A stretch of DNA of 64,000 nt from Bretschneidera sinensis (taxonomy: Eukaryota > Streptophyta > Magnoliopsida > Brassicales > Akaniaceae), in NCBI GenBank assembly GCA_023935145.1, contig CM043698.1, forward strand, positions 80,990,001 through 81,054,000, given 5' to 3'. The notes under the pieces are model-generated. The model was not told the origin of the DNA, made no database searches, and was given only the letters and a program-made list of their open reading frames with translations. A program made the position numbers and the translations under genes. Positions 1 to 11,407 of this stretch are shown one piece after another; within the stretch, counting starts at the first letter, position 1, and each line of letters begins with the position of its first letter.

Positions 1-13
1 CTGAATATAAGGG

Positions 14-519
14 TGATGTATGGGAAAATTCCATCTCCAATGACATGATGACATGTGTCAATCTCCAAGGTAAAAATAATAATTTTATAACCACGACAAA
101 ACAACAAATCTCCTCCCGGCACATGGCTTAGGCATAATGGTAATTTCACACCAAAAGACCTGATGCTATTCTACCACTCCAACTTTTGGATAAACTCATA
201 TGACTCATAGATAACTCCCAAAAGAAGCTACTCTTATCTTAACACTACAATTGTTCTCCTAATCGGACTCTGTTCCGACACACTATAAAAATGAATTTTC
301 ATGAATCAAAAGGTACACATAATTTTTCATCCACAACTCTTGATTTTATGTAGCTCATTTTGTTTCTCAAAAAACGCCATATACTAACTTAGACATCGGA
401 GAGTCCTCCGGAGGCACACCCCCCTTCGACCCTCCGTGACTTTAGGTTTTTGCCTCATTTTGTGTATGCAGGTCACACTTCTCGACTGTTCTAATTCCGA
501 TAGATTTTCAGCATCAACA
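14..519 (+). repeat. 5' LTR of the Tat-lineage element
   Basis: It starts TGATGTA and ends CATCAACA, and matches 14521-15004 along its length with many substitutions. The exact 3' end is 516 or 519, because both copies share the last bases AACA. The following bases (520-540) look like a mutated version of the primer-binding region seen in this lineage, but no clean tRNA match remains. The divergence between the LTRs says the insertion is old. Confidence 0.85.
284..291 (+). promoter_or_regulatory. TATA box in Tat 5' LTR
   Basis: The sequence TATAAAAA lies about 270 bp into the LTR and is conserved in the 3' LTR copy near 14792. Its position fits the U3/R boundary of an LTR promoter. Confidence 0.5.
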
Positions 520-576
520 GATTAGTACTATAAGGAGGGTCTTCTTCTCTGAAGGATTAAGGACGTACATGTTATC

Positions 577-2031
577 ATGCCACCTAAAAGTACTGTCGGA
601 GCTAGTTCAATTGCCACATGAGCATCTATTCGACAACAATCAGCTAATCCACAACTTTCTGCCATCTCGGAATATACTAGTTCCGAGCGCAACAACAAGT
701 CATCAGACAGACGGACTGGGCATGATCTTTAACCAAATCCGATAGAACCCAGATACCAAAAGAATCCAAGAGCCTTGCCTGTTCTGCATCCTATTATCCC
801 TCAGATTCATGAACAGTTCTAGGAGCTCACCCAACTTATTACCAATCTCGTTATCTAGGTAAGGGGAGGAGCTCGTCACCCCATGCCTCTGTCTTTCTCA
901 CAACGAAGGTCCCGACAGAAGACACCATCCGAGCGTAATAAATCTATTGGAGGTCAGTCCTCAATTAGATCATCCTTGCGTGCCAAAGTAAGGTCTCGAA
1001 ACTACTCTATATCCAGGTTTTCTTCTAGAGTCAGATCCCGAGGTTTCTCAACTTTAAAAAATCACATTGACCAAGACAAGAGATTGGAGGACATGGACCG
1101 AAGGATAAACAAAGCTTTTAAGGCGAGGAACACCAACATCCTCAATGAACTCAGCTCAAAAGATCCACATTTTACTCACGAAATCCTTGAAGCCCCTCTC
1201 CCTCGACACTTTCCGATCTGCTTATCAAGGTATATGATGGAACCACAGATCCTGTAGATCATCTCCAGTATTACAAAACCACCATGATGCTGCACCGCCA
1301 TCCTGATGCCGTTATGTGCAGAGCTTTTCCTATGACCTTGGAAAATGCTGCTAGCACCTGGTACAATCACTTTAAACCCGGTAGCATCGGTTTTTTCAAA
1401 GAACTCAGTTGCACCTTCGCTTCTCATTTCCTAAGTAGTAAGGGGGCCTCGCAAGACCTCACAAAGCCTCTTCAGCATCATCCAACATAAAAGAGAAAAG
1501 CTCCGAGAATATATCTTTTGATTCAACGCAGCTACTTGGGAAATTCCTGACCTTGACCCTGCTGTCTAAACCTTAGCCTTTTAGAATGGGCTCAAGTTGG
1601 GAACCTTTAGCTTCAAGTTAACCAAGCACCCTCCTAGGGATTTGAATGACATACTCGTCCAAGCTAAGAAATACATGATCGCAGAAGACGACCAGGTGTT
1701 CAGGAGAGAAATAGAGGGTGGAATGAAAAAAGGGATCCTAATGAGCCTAGGGAAAGCTCCATAAAAAAATCACGCCCAAAAGGGAAGGCAAGAGCCCCCC
1801 TTAACTTTCAGAACTTCACTCCTCTAAGTGCCTCCAAGACGAACATACTCCTGAGTATCCAAGACCGGGACCTCATTCATTGGCCTCCAAGACCTCTCTA
1901 TCCAAGTGAAAACTGAGCTAAGTGGTGCCGCTTCCATAAGGATAATGGCCACGACACCGAGGAATGTCACGCCCTGAAACAGGAGATCAAATCTCTCATT
2001 CAAATAGAGTACTTAAGGGAATACATTGGAT
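577..2031 (+). pseudogene. gag of Tat element (broken)
   Basis: The ATG at 577 is in the same frame as the open stretch 883-1257, with several stops between them. Frame then shifts near 1220, and the capsid region continues at 1284-1490 with typical Gag text (LENAASTWYNHFKPGS). A zinc-knuckle-like stretch (CRFHKDNGHDTEECHALK) follows at about 1925-1980. This is the structural protein that would assemble virus-like particles in the cytoplasm. Multiple stops and shifts mean no intact Gag can be made. Assignment to the retrotransposon Gag family is firm; the start is inferred from frame agreement. Confidence 0.8.
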
Positions 2032-2282
2032 CTCGCCGAGTTCAGGATTACGAGGATCATTCCCTACACCCGTCTCAAAAAGCCTCAGAGAAGTCATATC
2101 GAGTACGTTAGAGTCCAAGGAAGAACCTTAGGCCAAACTTTAGAAAACCTATCCGAGAAGAGAAACGCCACTAGACTAATCAAGCGCACCCTCCCACTAT
2201 TACTGCCACCATCAAAACCATTTTTGGAAGACCAGCTACTAGAGACCAGTCCACTCGTGGGAGGAGAGCTTATGCGCAGTCA

Positions 2283-2767
2283 GTGGCAACGGTTAATGGA
2301 CCTCACAAATGGATCAAGACAGACCAGGTAATATCTTTTACAGATGAGTATCTAGAGGGAATACAAACACCACATGATGACACCGTGGTTAACTCCCTCA
2401 TTATCGCTAACTATAACGTCAAGCGAGTCGTGGTGGACAACGGGAGAACGACAGACATCATTTTCTATGAAGCCTTCCAACAGATGAAGCTGAGAACCAG
2501 CTCAAGCCGGTATCGTCTCTTCTATATGGTTTCTTAGGAACGCTGGTGTCCGTTGAAGGAAGCATAGTTCTCCCAGTCACTGTAGGGACTCCACCACAAC
2601 TCACTACTGTCCATACTACATTCTTGGTAGTAAAGAATCCATCATCATACAATATGATACTTGGGAGACCAACCCTCAACGAGATGAAGGCAGTAATCTC
2701 TACATACCATATGAAGGTAAAGTTTCTTACTGATGAAGGTATGGGGGAAGTTCGAGGCAACCAGTAA
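2283..2767 (+). pseudogene. aspartic protease of Tat element (broken)
   Basis: The first part holds the active-site region with VVVDNGRT where this lineage usually has a D-N-G-S type motif. After a frame break near 2537, the C-terminal part continues at 2546-2767 with YNMILGRPTLN, the conserved ILGRP-type motif of gypsy proteases. The protein would cleave the Gag-Pol polyprotein. The frameshift between the two halves and a stop just after 2764 show that it is inactive. Confidence 0.78.
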
Positions 2768-3023
2768 ACCTATCGATCCTGCTAATTGAATTCTATTAAA
2801 GAAAAAAGGAAAGTTGAAGTTTTGCCTATGAAAATAGAAGACTTGAGAGATGAACTTAAAACTCCACGAGGGTAGCCAGAAAAAAGAACTCATCTCTATC
2901 CCCCTAAATGAAGGAGATTCCAAGACTGTACTAGTTGGATCTGGTCTCACCAAAGACCTAAAAGAATCATTAATTTCCTTTCTCGAAATAAATTAAGATC
3001 ACTTTTCTTGGTCAGCCTCTGAT

Positions 3024-3988
3024 ATGCTTGGGATTGATCCCTCAATTATTGTCCATTGGTTGAATGTTGACTCGAACCATCGCCTAGTAGTCCAAAAAAA
3101 TATGATGTTTGCTCCCGAGCGACAGAGCACCATTAAAGAAGTGGATAATTTCTTAGCGGCTGATTTCATTCAAGAAATCAATTACCCACAATGGATCACC
3201 AATATGGTAATGGTAAAAAAAGGTTAATGCTAAATGGAGGATCTACATCAATTTTGCAGATCTCAACAAAGCCTGCCCAAAAGACAGTTTTCGTCTGGGC
3301 ATGAACTGCTCAGTTTTATGGAAGCGTACTCCAAGTATAATCAAATTTTAATGCACAAGCTCGATCGACATAAGACTGCCTTTATCATTGATCAAGGCTT
3401 GTATTGCTATAAAGTGATGCCTTTTGGGCTCAAGAATGCATGGGCTACTTACTAGAGGTTGGTCAACAAGATCTTCAAGGAGCAAAAAGTGAGAAATATG
3501 GAGGTTTACGTGGATGACATGCTGGTTAAAAGCATCAGCGCTAGGGATCATGAGTCTGATCTGGAGGAAGCCTTTAGAACACTCTGCCGCTAACAAATAA
3601 AACTAAATCCAACCATATATGCCTTTGGAGTCACCGCCGGGAAGTTCCTAGGCTTCGTGGTAACACAGTTGGGAATAAAAGCTAACCCCAAAAAAAGGCA
3701 ATCATGAATATGACCCCTACTCGGAACATCAAATAAGTGCAAATGTTAACTGGATAAGTGGCTGCACTCAGTCGCTTTATGTCTAAGTCTGTCGAAAGGT
3801 ACCTACTTTTCTTTAAATCCATCAGGAAAACCAAGGGTTTCACCTGGGATAAAGAATGTCAAAAAGCATTTGAAGAACTGAAAAAGTACTTGAGCTCACC
3901 ACCTCTCCTTACTAAACCTATCACAAGAGATGAGCTATTCCTCTATATATCAGTAGGTCAAGATGTAGTACCTTCGATCTTAAACTGA
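3024..3988 (+). pseudogene. reverse transcriptase of Tat element (broken)
   Basis: Three frame-shifted pieces spell a gypsy RT. The N-terminal part has NYPQWITNMVMVKK; the middle part has FIIDQGLYCYKVMPFGLKNA; the catalytic box VYVDDMLVKS lies at about 3508-3537. An in-frame TAG at about 3452, inside the usual TYQRLVN motif, and several frameshifts break it. The connection region at 3758-3988 (FTWDKECQKAFEELKKYL) follows. The YVDD catalytic box itself is preserved, but the frame is not. Confidence 0.85.
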
Positions 3989-4344
3989 GAAGACATTGGG
4001 ATATAGAAACTCATCTATTATGTTAGTCGAGTTCTGCACGATGATGAACCAATGTATCTTTCAATCGAAAAAGTAGCTTATACCCTTCTGATCATGGCCC
4101 AAAAGCTCCGATCGTATTTCAAGCTCATACTATAGTCCTCCTCACCGACCAACCTCTATAGCGAGTCCTCCACAAACCAGACATTTCTGGAAGGCTAGTC
4201 AAAAGGTCCATTGAACTTAGCAAATTTGGTATTCGATAGAAGCCCCGTACGTCTATCAAAGCACAGGCCCTAGCAGATTTTATACTGAAACAATTTCCCA
4301 GCAACTTAGTCAAAGTTAAAGCACCTAAGGCAACCAAATTTATA

Positions 4345-4735
4345 ACAAGATGGACACTATATGTGGATGGTTTGTCCAACAACATTGGCTTCGGGGCTGG
4401 CCTCATCATTAGCAACCTTAAAGGGTTCACAATTGAGTATGCCCTCAGGTTTGGGTTCAAAACCTCAAACAGCGAAGCGAAATACGAGGCACTGCTCCCT
4501 AGGATAAAACTTGCCAAAACACTAGCTGTTGAGGCTTTAGAAGCTTACAGTGACTCACAACTGGTGGTGAACCAAATGACCAATGAATATGGAGCCAAAG
4601 GTGTAAAGATCACAAGATATCTCGAAAAAAGCCTGCGAACTTGCAATAACCTTCAAAAAGTTCCAAATAACCCAAGTGCCTCAGGGGGAGAACACGAAGC
4701 AGATGCCTTGGCCCGACTTGCCTCTTCAAAAAAGT
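4345..4735 (+). pseudogene. RNase H (archaeal-type) of Tat element
   Basis: The reading frame WTLYVDGLSNN...GFGAG, then TSNSEAKYEALL, AYSDSQLVVNQM and EHEADALARLAS gives the D-E-D series and closing motif of the extra RNase H found in Tat elements. It would remove the RNA strand during cDNA synthesis. The domain is nearly complete, but its C-terminal end runs directly into the integrase zinc region at 4738, so the linker is deleted (see next feature). Confidence 0.82.
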
Positions 4736-5640
4736 GTAAGACTTGTCAAGAATATACCTTCATACCCCAGCGACCGACTAATCTCTTGACATCTATAACC
4801 AGTCCTCTTCCCTTTCGCCACGTGGGGAATGGATATCCTTGGTCCATTCCGAAAAGCACCAAGGCAAAAGAAGCATTTGATAGTAACCATCGATTATTTC
4901 ACTAAGTGGGTAGAGGCTGAACCTCTCGCCATTATTTTTGACTATCAGACTCGAGGGTTCATTTTGAAGTCAATTGTCTGCAGATTTGGCATACTTAGAA
5001 TATTAGTCACCGATAATGGTATGTAGCTTGACAGCACCTGGTTCAAATCTTTATGCCAAGACCTCCAGATTGAACAAAAGTTTTCTTAAATAAACTAACC
5101 CAGACCAACGGACAGGTCGGAGTAACCAACAGAACTCTCCTTCAGAGCATCAAGAAAAGACTTGATGATGCAAATCAACAATGGGTCAATCACCTCCCGA
5201 ATGTCATTTGGGCCTATAGGACTATCACTCGAATGCCCAAAGGAGAAACCCCATTTTTCTTGGCTTATAGATCCGAGGTGATCATACCCCTTGATATAGG
5301 AACACCATCATTACAAGTGCAAAACTACAACAAAACAGATAACAAAGAAGCACTCAAGATGAATGCTAACTTGATCAATGAGGCCAGAGATAAAGCCCAG
5401 ATCAAGCTTACCACCTATCACCAGAAAGTATCAAGATACTACAACTCCCGAGTCAATGAAAGGGTTTTTATATTACATCACCTGGTTCTGAGAAAGAATG
5501 AGGAATCTCACCCTCGGAAGACGTGGAAACTCCTCCCGAATTGGGGGGTCCCTACCACATCAAGAAAGTTTGTCGAGCTGTTACATTCGAACTTGAAGAC
5601 TTAAATGGAAAGCCTATGTCGTGCATTTGGAATATGGAGA
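4736..5640 (+). pseudogene. integrase of Tat element (internally deleted, broken)
   Basis: It begins at CKTCQEY, the second half of the HHCC zinc finger, fused straight to the RNase H end. The linker and the His pair (roughly 100 or more residues in relatives) are gone. The core follows in another frame with MDILGPF, IDYFTKWVEAEPL and LVTDNGM, then a stop at about 5024 and further frameshifts. The C-terminal part at 5233-5604 contains GETPFFLAYRSEVIIP and YYNSRVNERVF, typical of this family. It would insert the cDNA into chromosomes; it is clearly inactive. Confidence 0.83.
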
Positions 5641-5962
5641 ACCTCCACAAGTTCTAACAACATAACCCCTCCAAAGACTACCTAATTGTTACTAATTTAG
5701 TTTCACCAATTTTGATTCGCCAAGTATTGATGTAATCCTTAGGCATTCTTAATAAAGTAACAATTCATTTTTTGCCAAGTTTCCTTTAATTTCTCCAATG
5801 CCAAGGAGAAAGCCCAACTTTCAGATTCCTATTTCAATCACAACAAAAGAATGAATTGTGGACAAATCGAATGTAAAGCAATAAAGGTAGTCTTCATTAA
5901 CTTAGAATTTTTTTACAAAAGGCACTAATGGCCGAGATTTCAAAAAACACAATATAAAGATC

Positions 5963-6288
5963 CTAGTCTACATCTATCTCCTCCTCCGCAGCCAAGGTCT
6001 GGTCCTCATCCTCATCTCCATTATCCTCATCATCAGAGGGGATCTCCACCATGGACAAATCATAGTCAGGATAAGCCCCTGAAGCCTGCTGCTTGGCCTC
6101 CTCGAAACTCCTAAGGTTAAAGTCTCCGGCCGTGACCTCCACAGCTGACTTGAACTCCTGGGATTCTTTAAAATCCGTTAAAGCCTTCTCTGGGGCCTCT
6201 TTCTTGGCTCGGAGCTTCGTCATTTCCATCTCAACTGAATCCCGAGCCGACTAGGCCTCCTCTAGGTCCTCAACCAACAGAGTCTTCT
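5963..6288 (-). pseudogene. antisense ORF of Tat element, 3' part
   Basis: The minus-strand reading frame (88 residues from the local ATG at 6229) is rich in Glu, Ala and Lys and ends in a very acidic tail (PSDDEDNGDEDEDQTLAAEE). It has a coiled-coil-like character (LRAKKEAPEKALTDFKES). It reads as the C-terminal part of the long antisense protein whose upstream part lies at 11408-13050 beyond the Tekay insertion. Antisense ORFs in this place are known in several Tat-type elements, but their function is not established. Confidence 0.6.
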
Positions 6289-8470
6289 TATAATACCCGT
6301 GTTCTTAAAGTAAGGGTGAAGAAGTAATTTGATAGATATTACATGAAAATAAAATAATATAATCATGAAAGATTTATTATTTAATAAAATAATTCTTTTG
6401 GAAAAAAAAAAAAAACTGGACATGTAGTGGTGTAAAGAAAAACAAAAAATGCTGGACAACACTTGGAGCCCAGGTGTTGTCAAAAATAACATGCTTTAGT
6501 GCATGTTGTACACATAACATATTAATTGTAAAAAACCAGTGGTCGGGGGCAATACCGAGTAATAAAACAATTTTATCGCTTTTGTTTCCAGGTGTTGTCA
6601 AAAATAACATGCTTTAGTGCATGTTGTACACCTAACATGTTAATTGTAAAAAAACGGTGGTCGGGGGTGGTGCCGAGTAATAAAACGGTTTGATCACTTT
6701 TGCTTTATTTATTTCATACCAAATCTTGTTTGGTTTTCTTCTTTCTTCAATTCAAATTACTATATTTCTTTAAACACTTGGGGACTGAAAGAAAGGTTGA
6801 AAGAGTAAAATTTTGAAAAGGTTTACAAGAGAATTTTAAAAAGAGTCGAGGAAATCTCTAAGAAAAATAAAAGGTAATAATGTAAATTTTATTTTTTGAA
6901 ATTTAGTATACATGAAAAATACCTGAAATTTGATGTAGAAATTTAAAGGTATGAATTACAGAAAAATTGAAAAATAAATTAGAAATTTTAATATAAATAT
7001 TATATCAGGTGTTGACGATCAGCAATCGAGGGAAATTGCTGAAAGGAGCAGGAAAGGTAAAGAGATAGGTAGCTTTAAGTACTACGTGGTGAGTTAGATT
7101 TATTTTTAATAATCGAGATAAATATGAAATATAAAGTGATGATATTTAAATTAATTATTAAACTATGATTGGATGATAAATGAAAGTTGGTTGATGAATA
7201 TGATAGGAATAATTGATATGTTAAAGATTTATTATATAAAAAGTAATATTATTGAAATAATGAGTTGATTAAATATTTAATGAAGGGATAAATGAAATTT
7301 TTGACATGCTATGATTGATAAATTGATATGATATATGAAAAGATAATTTAATGAATATGATAAAAATAATAATTTTGAGAAAGAGCTGGATAGCTAAATT
7401 GAATGTCTGAATGTATGCTTATTTTATATTATTGTTCATATGCATATTTCTTATCATTGTTCATATGCATATGCATGAAATAAAAGAACTGGGAAGGCAA
7501 CCGGTCTAAACAAAATACAAGAACAGTGACAGCCGATATATGCTGGAAATAAAAGAACCGGGAAGACAGTTGGTCTAAATAAAATAAAAGAACCGTGACA
7601 GCCGGTATATGCTGGAAATAAAAGAACCGAGAAGGCAACCGGTCTAAATGAAACCGTGACAGCCGGTATATGCCGAAAATAAAAGAATCGGAAAGATAGC
7701 CAGTCTAAGATAAGATATGTCGACATGCGGGAAGACGTTCCAATTAATAATATAATTTAAATTCATGCATTGCATTTGTTTTAAAATATTGATTATTATT
7801 ACTAGAGATGTTGAAATGTTATTCTTGATTGTAGATTTATTGATAGATGAATAAGTCTCACGGAGAGACAGATACAATGAGAAAGAAATACGAAAGTATA
7901 ATATGATAAGAATTATCTCAGGGATTGATTATATGCTGTGAATCTCATAACGAGGTAATTATGAGGTAGAATTGATAGTCTCGAGATAATTAAATATATG
8001 CGAAGAAGAGATTGATAAATTATGAGGATTATGATATGAGTAGTGATAATAAAATGATATTATTGAATTATATGAGATGTATATGAATGAATATTGGAAG
8101 ATTATTTGAACAATTGAATACTTCTAGTAAATTTAATTCACTGAGCTTGTGAGGTTCATTCCTCATTGTTAAATAATTTCAAGTCGCAGGCATGACAGAT
8201 AAATTGGTGAGCTGAGATTCAGACTGAGTCATTATCTGTAAGTCACGTGGTCCACATCCTCATACTAATGGAAAGAAAAAATATATATTTGTAAATATTC
8301 ATGCATAATGTGTTGTATATAATGTTTCAGTTGGGATCTTAATAATGTAACTCCTCTGTTGTGGGTTGAGGATTTATGTATGTAGATAATTCAGTTGATA
8401 TTTTAATATTGTGGCATATATGTGTCTTATTGGGATTTCAAAATGTGATGACACTGTCTCGGAGGTGGCC
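6289..8470 (+). repeat. 5' LTR of the Tekay-like element (3' end missing)
   Basis: It starts TATAATACCCGTG, with the expected terminal TG mutated to TA. It matches 9299-11407 throughout, up to the bases CTCGGAGGTGGCC at about 8458-8470. The last roughly 20 bp (ending GGGTCGTTACA in the other copy) are missing, and the sequence jumps to an inverted internal fragment. Confidence 0.8.
7476..7712 (+). repeat. 69-bp tandem repeat inside the Tekay LTR
   Basis: The unit carries AATAAAAGAACCGGGAAG and GTGACAGCCGGTATATGC blocks and repeats about 3.5 times with a period of 69 bp, with one shorter unit. The same array lies in the other LTRs of the family (10390-10640, and inverted at about 41091-41215 and 55995-56180). 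The apparent minus-strand reading frames here are by-products of this repeat. Confidence 0.7.
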
Positions 8471-8622
8471 ATCATTTCTAATTTTGAACTCATATTGTTG
8501 TTCACTAAGCACTTCCTACTTAACTTCTCTATCTCCTCATCTCTACCTTGCATTTCTAACAAGCAATTTATTATGGATGATTGTACAACTATATTTGCTA
8601 ACAATAATTCTCTATCAAGCTA
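8471..8622 (-). pseudogene. inverted RNase H-integrase linker fragment
   Basis: Read on the minus strand, this block matches the linker just upstream of integrase in the second Tekay copy (minus-strand there too, plus coordinates about 43510-43650). It contains MLANIVVQSSI and RDEEIEKL. In the present element the LTRs and integrase run on the plus strand, so this piece is inverted relative to its own element. Confidence 0.65.
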
Positions 8623-9298
8623 GTATTGGGATGACACCATTTGAGGCTTTATATGGTAGAAGGTGTAGAACTTCAGTGTGTTGGGAAGAATTTGAAGAAA
8701 GAAAGATATTTGGTCTAGAAATGATAGAGTTAACAACTGAGATGATCAAACTGGTTAGAGAGAACCTTATAACAACACAAAGTAGACCGAATAGCTATGT
8801 TGATAATAGAAGAAGATCTCTTGAGTTTCAAGTAGGTGATTGGGTGTATTTGAAAATATCTCCATGAAAATGTGTGTTGAGGGTCAAAAAGAAAGAAAAG
8901 TTGAGTCTGAGGTATATGAGACCCTATGAGGTTATTGAAAAAGTTGGGCTAGTTGTGAATAGCTTGGATTTGCCTCTAGAGTTGAAGTAGTGACATAACA
9001 TATTCCACGTTTCACTTTTGTGAAAGCGCTTACATGACGAATCTCATAATATTTTGAGCCAAGTTATAGAAATTCAGGAAGATTTGACTTTTATACAAGT
9101 ACCAGTGAGAATTTTAGACATAAAAGAACAAGTCTTGTGTAATAAAGTAATTCCATTAGTTCAAGTTTTGTAGCGGATAAAGATGTTGAAGAGATTACGT
9201 GAGAGTGTGAGGCAACTATGAAGAAATATTATTCACAATTGTTTCTTGAGCTAGGTAAGGAAATTTTGGTGATGAAATTTTTATAAGGTGGGTAGAAT
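8623..9298 (+). pseudogene. integrase C-terminus and chromodomain region of Tekay-like element
   Basis: An open stretch to 8867 encodes ASIGMTPFEALYGRRCRTSV then FQVGDWVYLKISP, the C-terminal part of chromovirus integrase. After a stop at 8865 the frame continues in pieces with LYMRPYEVIEKVG, then around 9100-9180 VPVRILDIKEQVL and NKVIPLVQVL, resembling the chromodomain end (known to guide integration to chromatin). The catalytic core is absent. A purine-rich tract (AAGGTGGGTAGAAT) precedes the 3' LTR. Confidence 0.75.
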
Positions 9299-11407
9299 TG
9301 TAATACTCGTATTCTTAACGTAAGGGTTAAGAAGTAATTTGATAAATATTACATGCAAATAAAATAATATATACATAAAAGATTTATTATTGAATAAAAA
9401 AATTCTTTTGAAAAAAAAGGGACGCAAGGTGCGGTGTAGTTACAAAAAAAAAAAAAAAACTAGATGTGTAGTGGTGTAATGAAAAATAAAATTAAAAAAA
9501 TAAATGTGGATAGCACCTAGAGCCCATATGTTGTCAAAAATAATATGCTTTAGTACCTAACATGTTAATTGTAAAGAAACGGTGGCCGAAGGCGGTGCCG
9601 AGTAATAAAATGGTTTTATGTTTTTGTTTTATTTATTTTCTACCAAATCCTGTTTGGTTTTCTTCTTTCTTCAATTCAAATTACTCTATTTCTTTAAATA
9701 CTTGGGGATTGAAAGAGTAAAATTTTGAAGAGATTTACGGGAAAATTTTAAAGAGAGTCGAGGAAAGCTCTAAGAAAAACAACAGGTAATAATGTGAATT
9801 TTATTTTTTGAAATTTAGCATACATGAAAAATACTCAGAATTTGATATAGAAATTTAAAGGTATGAATTACAAAAAATTGAAGAATAAATTATGAATTTT
9901 AATATAAATATTATGTCAGGTGTTGACGATCAACAATCAGGAGAAATTTATGAAAGGAGCAGGAAAGACAAGGAGGTGATCCACATGTAGCTTTAAGTGC
10001 TATGTGTTGAGTTAGAATTACTTTTAGCAATCGAGATAAATATGAAATATAAAGAGATGATATTTGAATTAATTATTAAACTATAATTCGATGATAGATG
10101 AAAGTTGGTTGATGGATATGATATGAATAATTAATATGTTATATATTTATTATATGAGAAGTAATATTATTGAAATAATGAGTTGATTAAATATATAATG
10201 AAGGGATAAATGAAATTCTTGACAAGCTATGATTGATAATTTGATATGATATATGAGAAGATAATTTAATGAATATAATAAAAATAATAATTTTGAGAAA
10301 GAGCTGGATAGGTAAATTGAATGTCCGAATGTATGCTTGTTTTTATATTATTGTTCATATGCATATTTCATATCATTGTTCATATGCATACGCATGAAAT
10401 AAAAGAACATGGAAGGCAGCCGGTATAAATGAAATAAAAGAATTGTGACAGCTGGTTTATACTGGAAATAAAATAACCGGGAGGGAAGTCAGTCTAAATG
10501 AAATAAAAGAACCATGACAGCTGGTGCATGCAAGAAATAAAAGAACCAGGAAGGCAACTAGTCTAAATGAAACCGTAACAGCCGATATATGTTGGAAATA
10601 AAAGAACCAGGAAGGCAGCCGGTCTAAGATAAAACATGTCGGCATGTGGGAAGATGTTCCCAATTAATAATATAATTTAAATTCATACATTGCATTTGTT
10701 TTAAATATTAATTATTATTGCTTGAGACGCTGAAGTGTTATTCTTGATTGTAAATTTATTGATAGATGAATGAGTCTCACAGAGAGATAGATACGATAAG
10801 AAAGAAATTTGAAAGTATGATATGATAAAAATTACCTGAGTTATTGATTATATGCTGTGAACCTCATAACAAGGTAATTATGAGGTAGAATTGATAGTCT
10901 CAAGATAATTAAATATATGAGAATAAAAGATTGATAAATGATGAGGACTATGATATGAGTAGAGTTAAAAGAATGATATTATCGAATTATATGAGATATA
11001 GCTGAACGAATATTGGAAGACTATTTGAACAATTGAATACTTCTAGTAAATTTAATTCAGTGAGCTTGTGAAGCTCACTCCTCATTGTTAAATAATTTCA
11101 GGTAGTAGGCAGGACAAATAGATTGGTGAGTTGAGATTTAGACTGAGTCATTATCTGTAAGTCACGTGGTCCACATCCTCAAACTAATGAAAAGAAAAAA
11201 ATGTTTGTAAATATTCATGCATAATATGTTGTATATAATGTTTCAGTTGGGATCTTAATAATGTAACTCTCATGTTGAGGGTTGAGGATTTATGCATGTA
11301 GATAACTGAGTTGATGTTTTTATATTGTTCCATATAGGTGTCTTGCTGCGATTTCAAAATGTGACAATACCGTCTCGGGGGTGGTCAAACCGGGATGGGT
11401 CGTTACA
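9299..11407 (+). repeat. 3' LTR of the Tekay-like element
   Basis: It starts TGTAATACTCG and ends GGGTCGTTACA, giving a TGTAA/TTACA terminal inverted repeat, and is 2109 bp long. It has several small indels and many substitutions against the 5' LTR, so this insertion is also old. It includes the 69-bp repeat array at about 10390-10640. Confidence 0.82.

Larger units (their letters stand above)
6289..11407 (+). mobile_element. Tekay/Del-like chromovirus, internally deleted and rearranged
   Basis: LTRs at 6289-8470 and 9299-11407 are about 2.1 kb each and the internal region is only about 830 bp. It lacks PBS, gag, protease, RT and most of integrase. The retained end of pol (GMTPFEALYGRRCRTS, then a chromodomain-type tail) is typical of the Tekay/Del clade, and the same family occurs on the minus strand at 40826-57368. 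The left flank CTTCT and right flank TTTCC may be a mutated 5-bp target duplication. It is inserted in the antisense ORF region of the Tat element. Confidence 0.82.

Noticed and set aside
5963..6229. Acidic minus-strand frame as a possible host gene
   Set aside because: Its place between pol and the 3' LTR and its continuation beyond the Tekay insertion fit the Tat antisense ORF.
7429..7877. Overlapping minus-strand reading frames with repeated VLLFPAYTGCHG-like text
   Set aside because: They are the 69-bp LTR repeat read in another frame; the same occurs in the other LTR copies.
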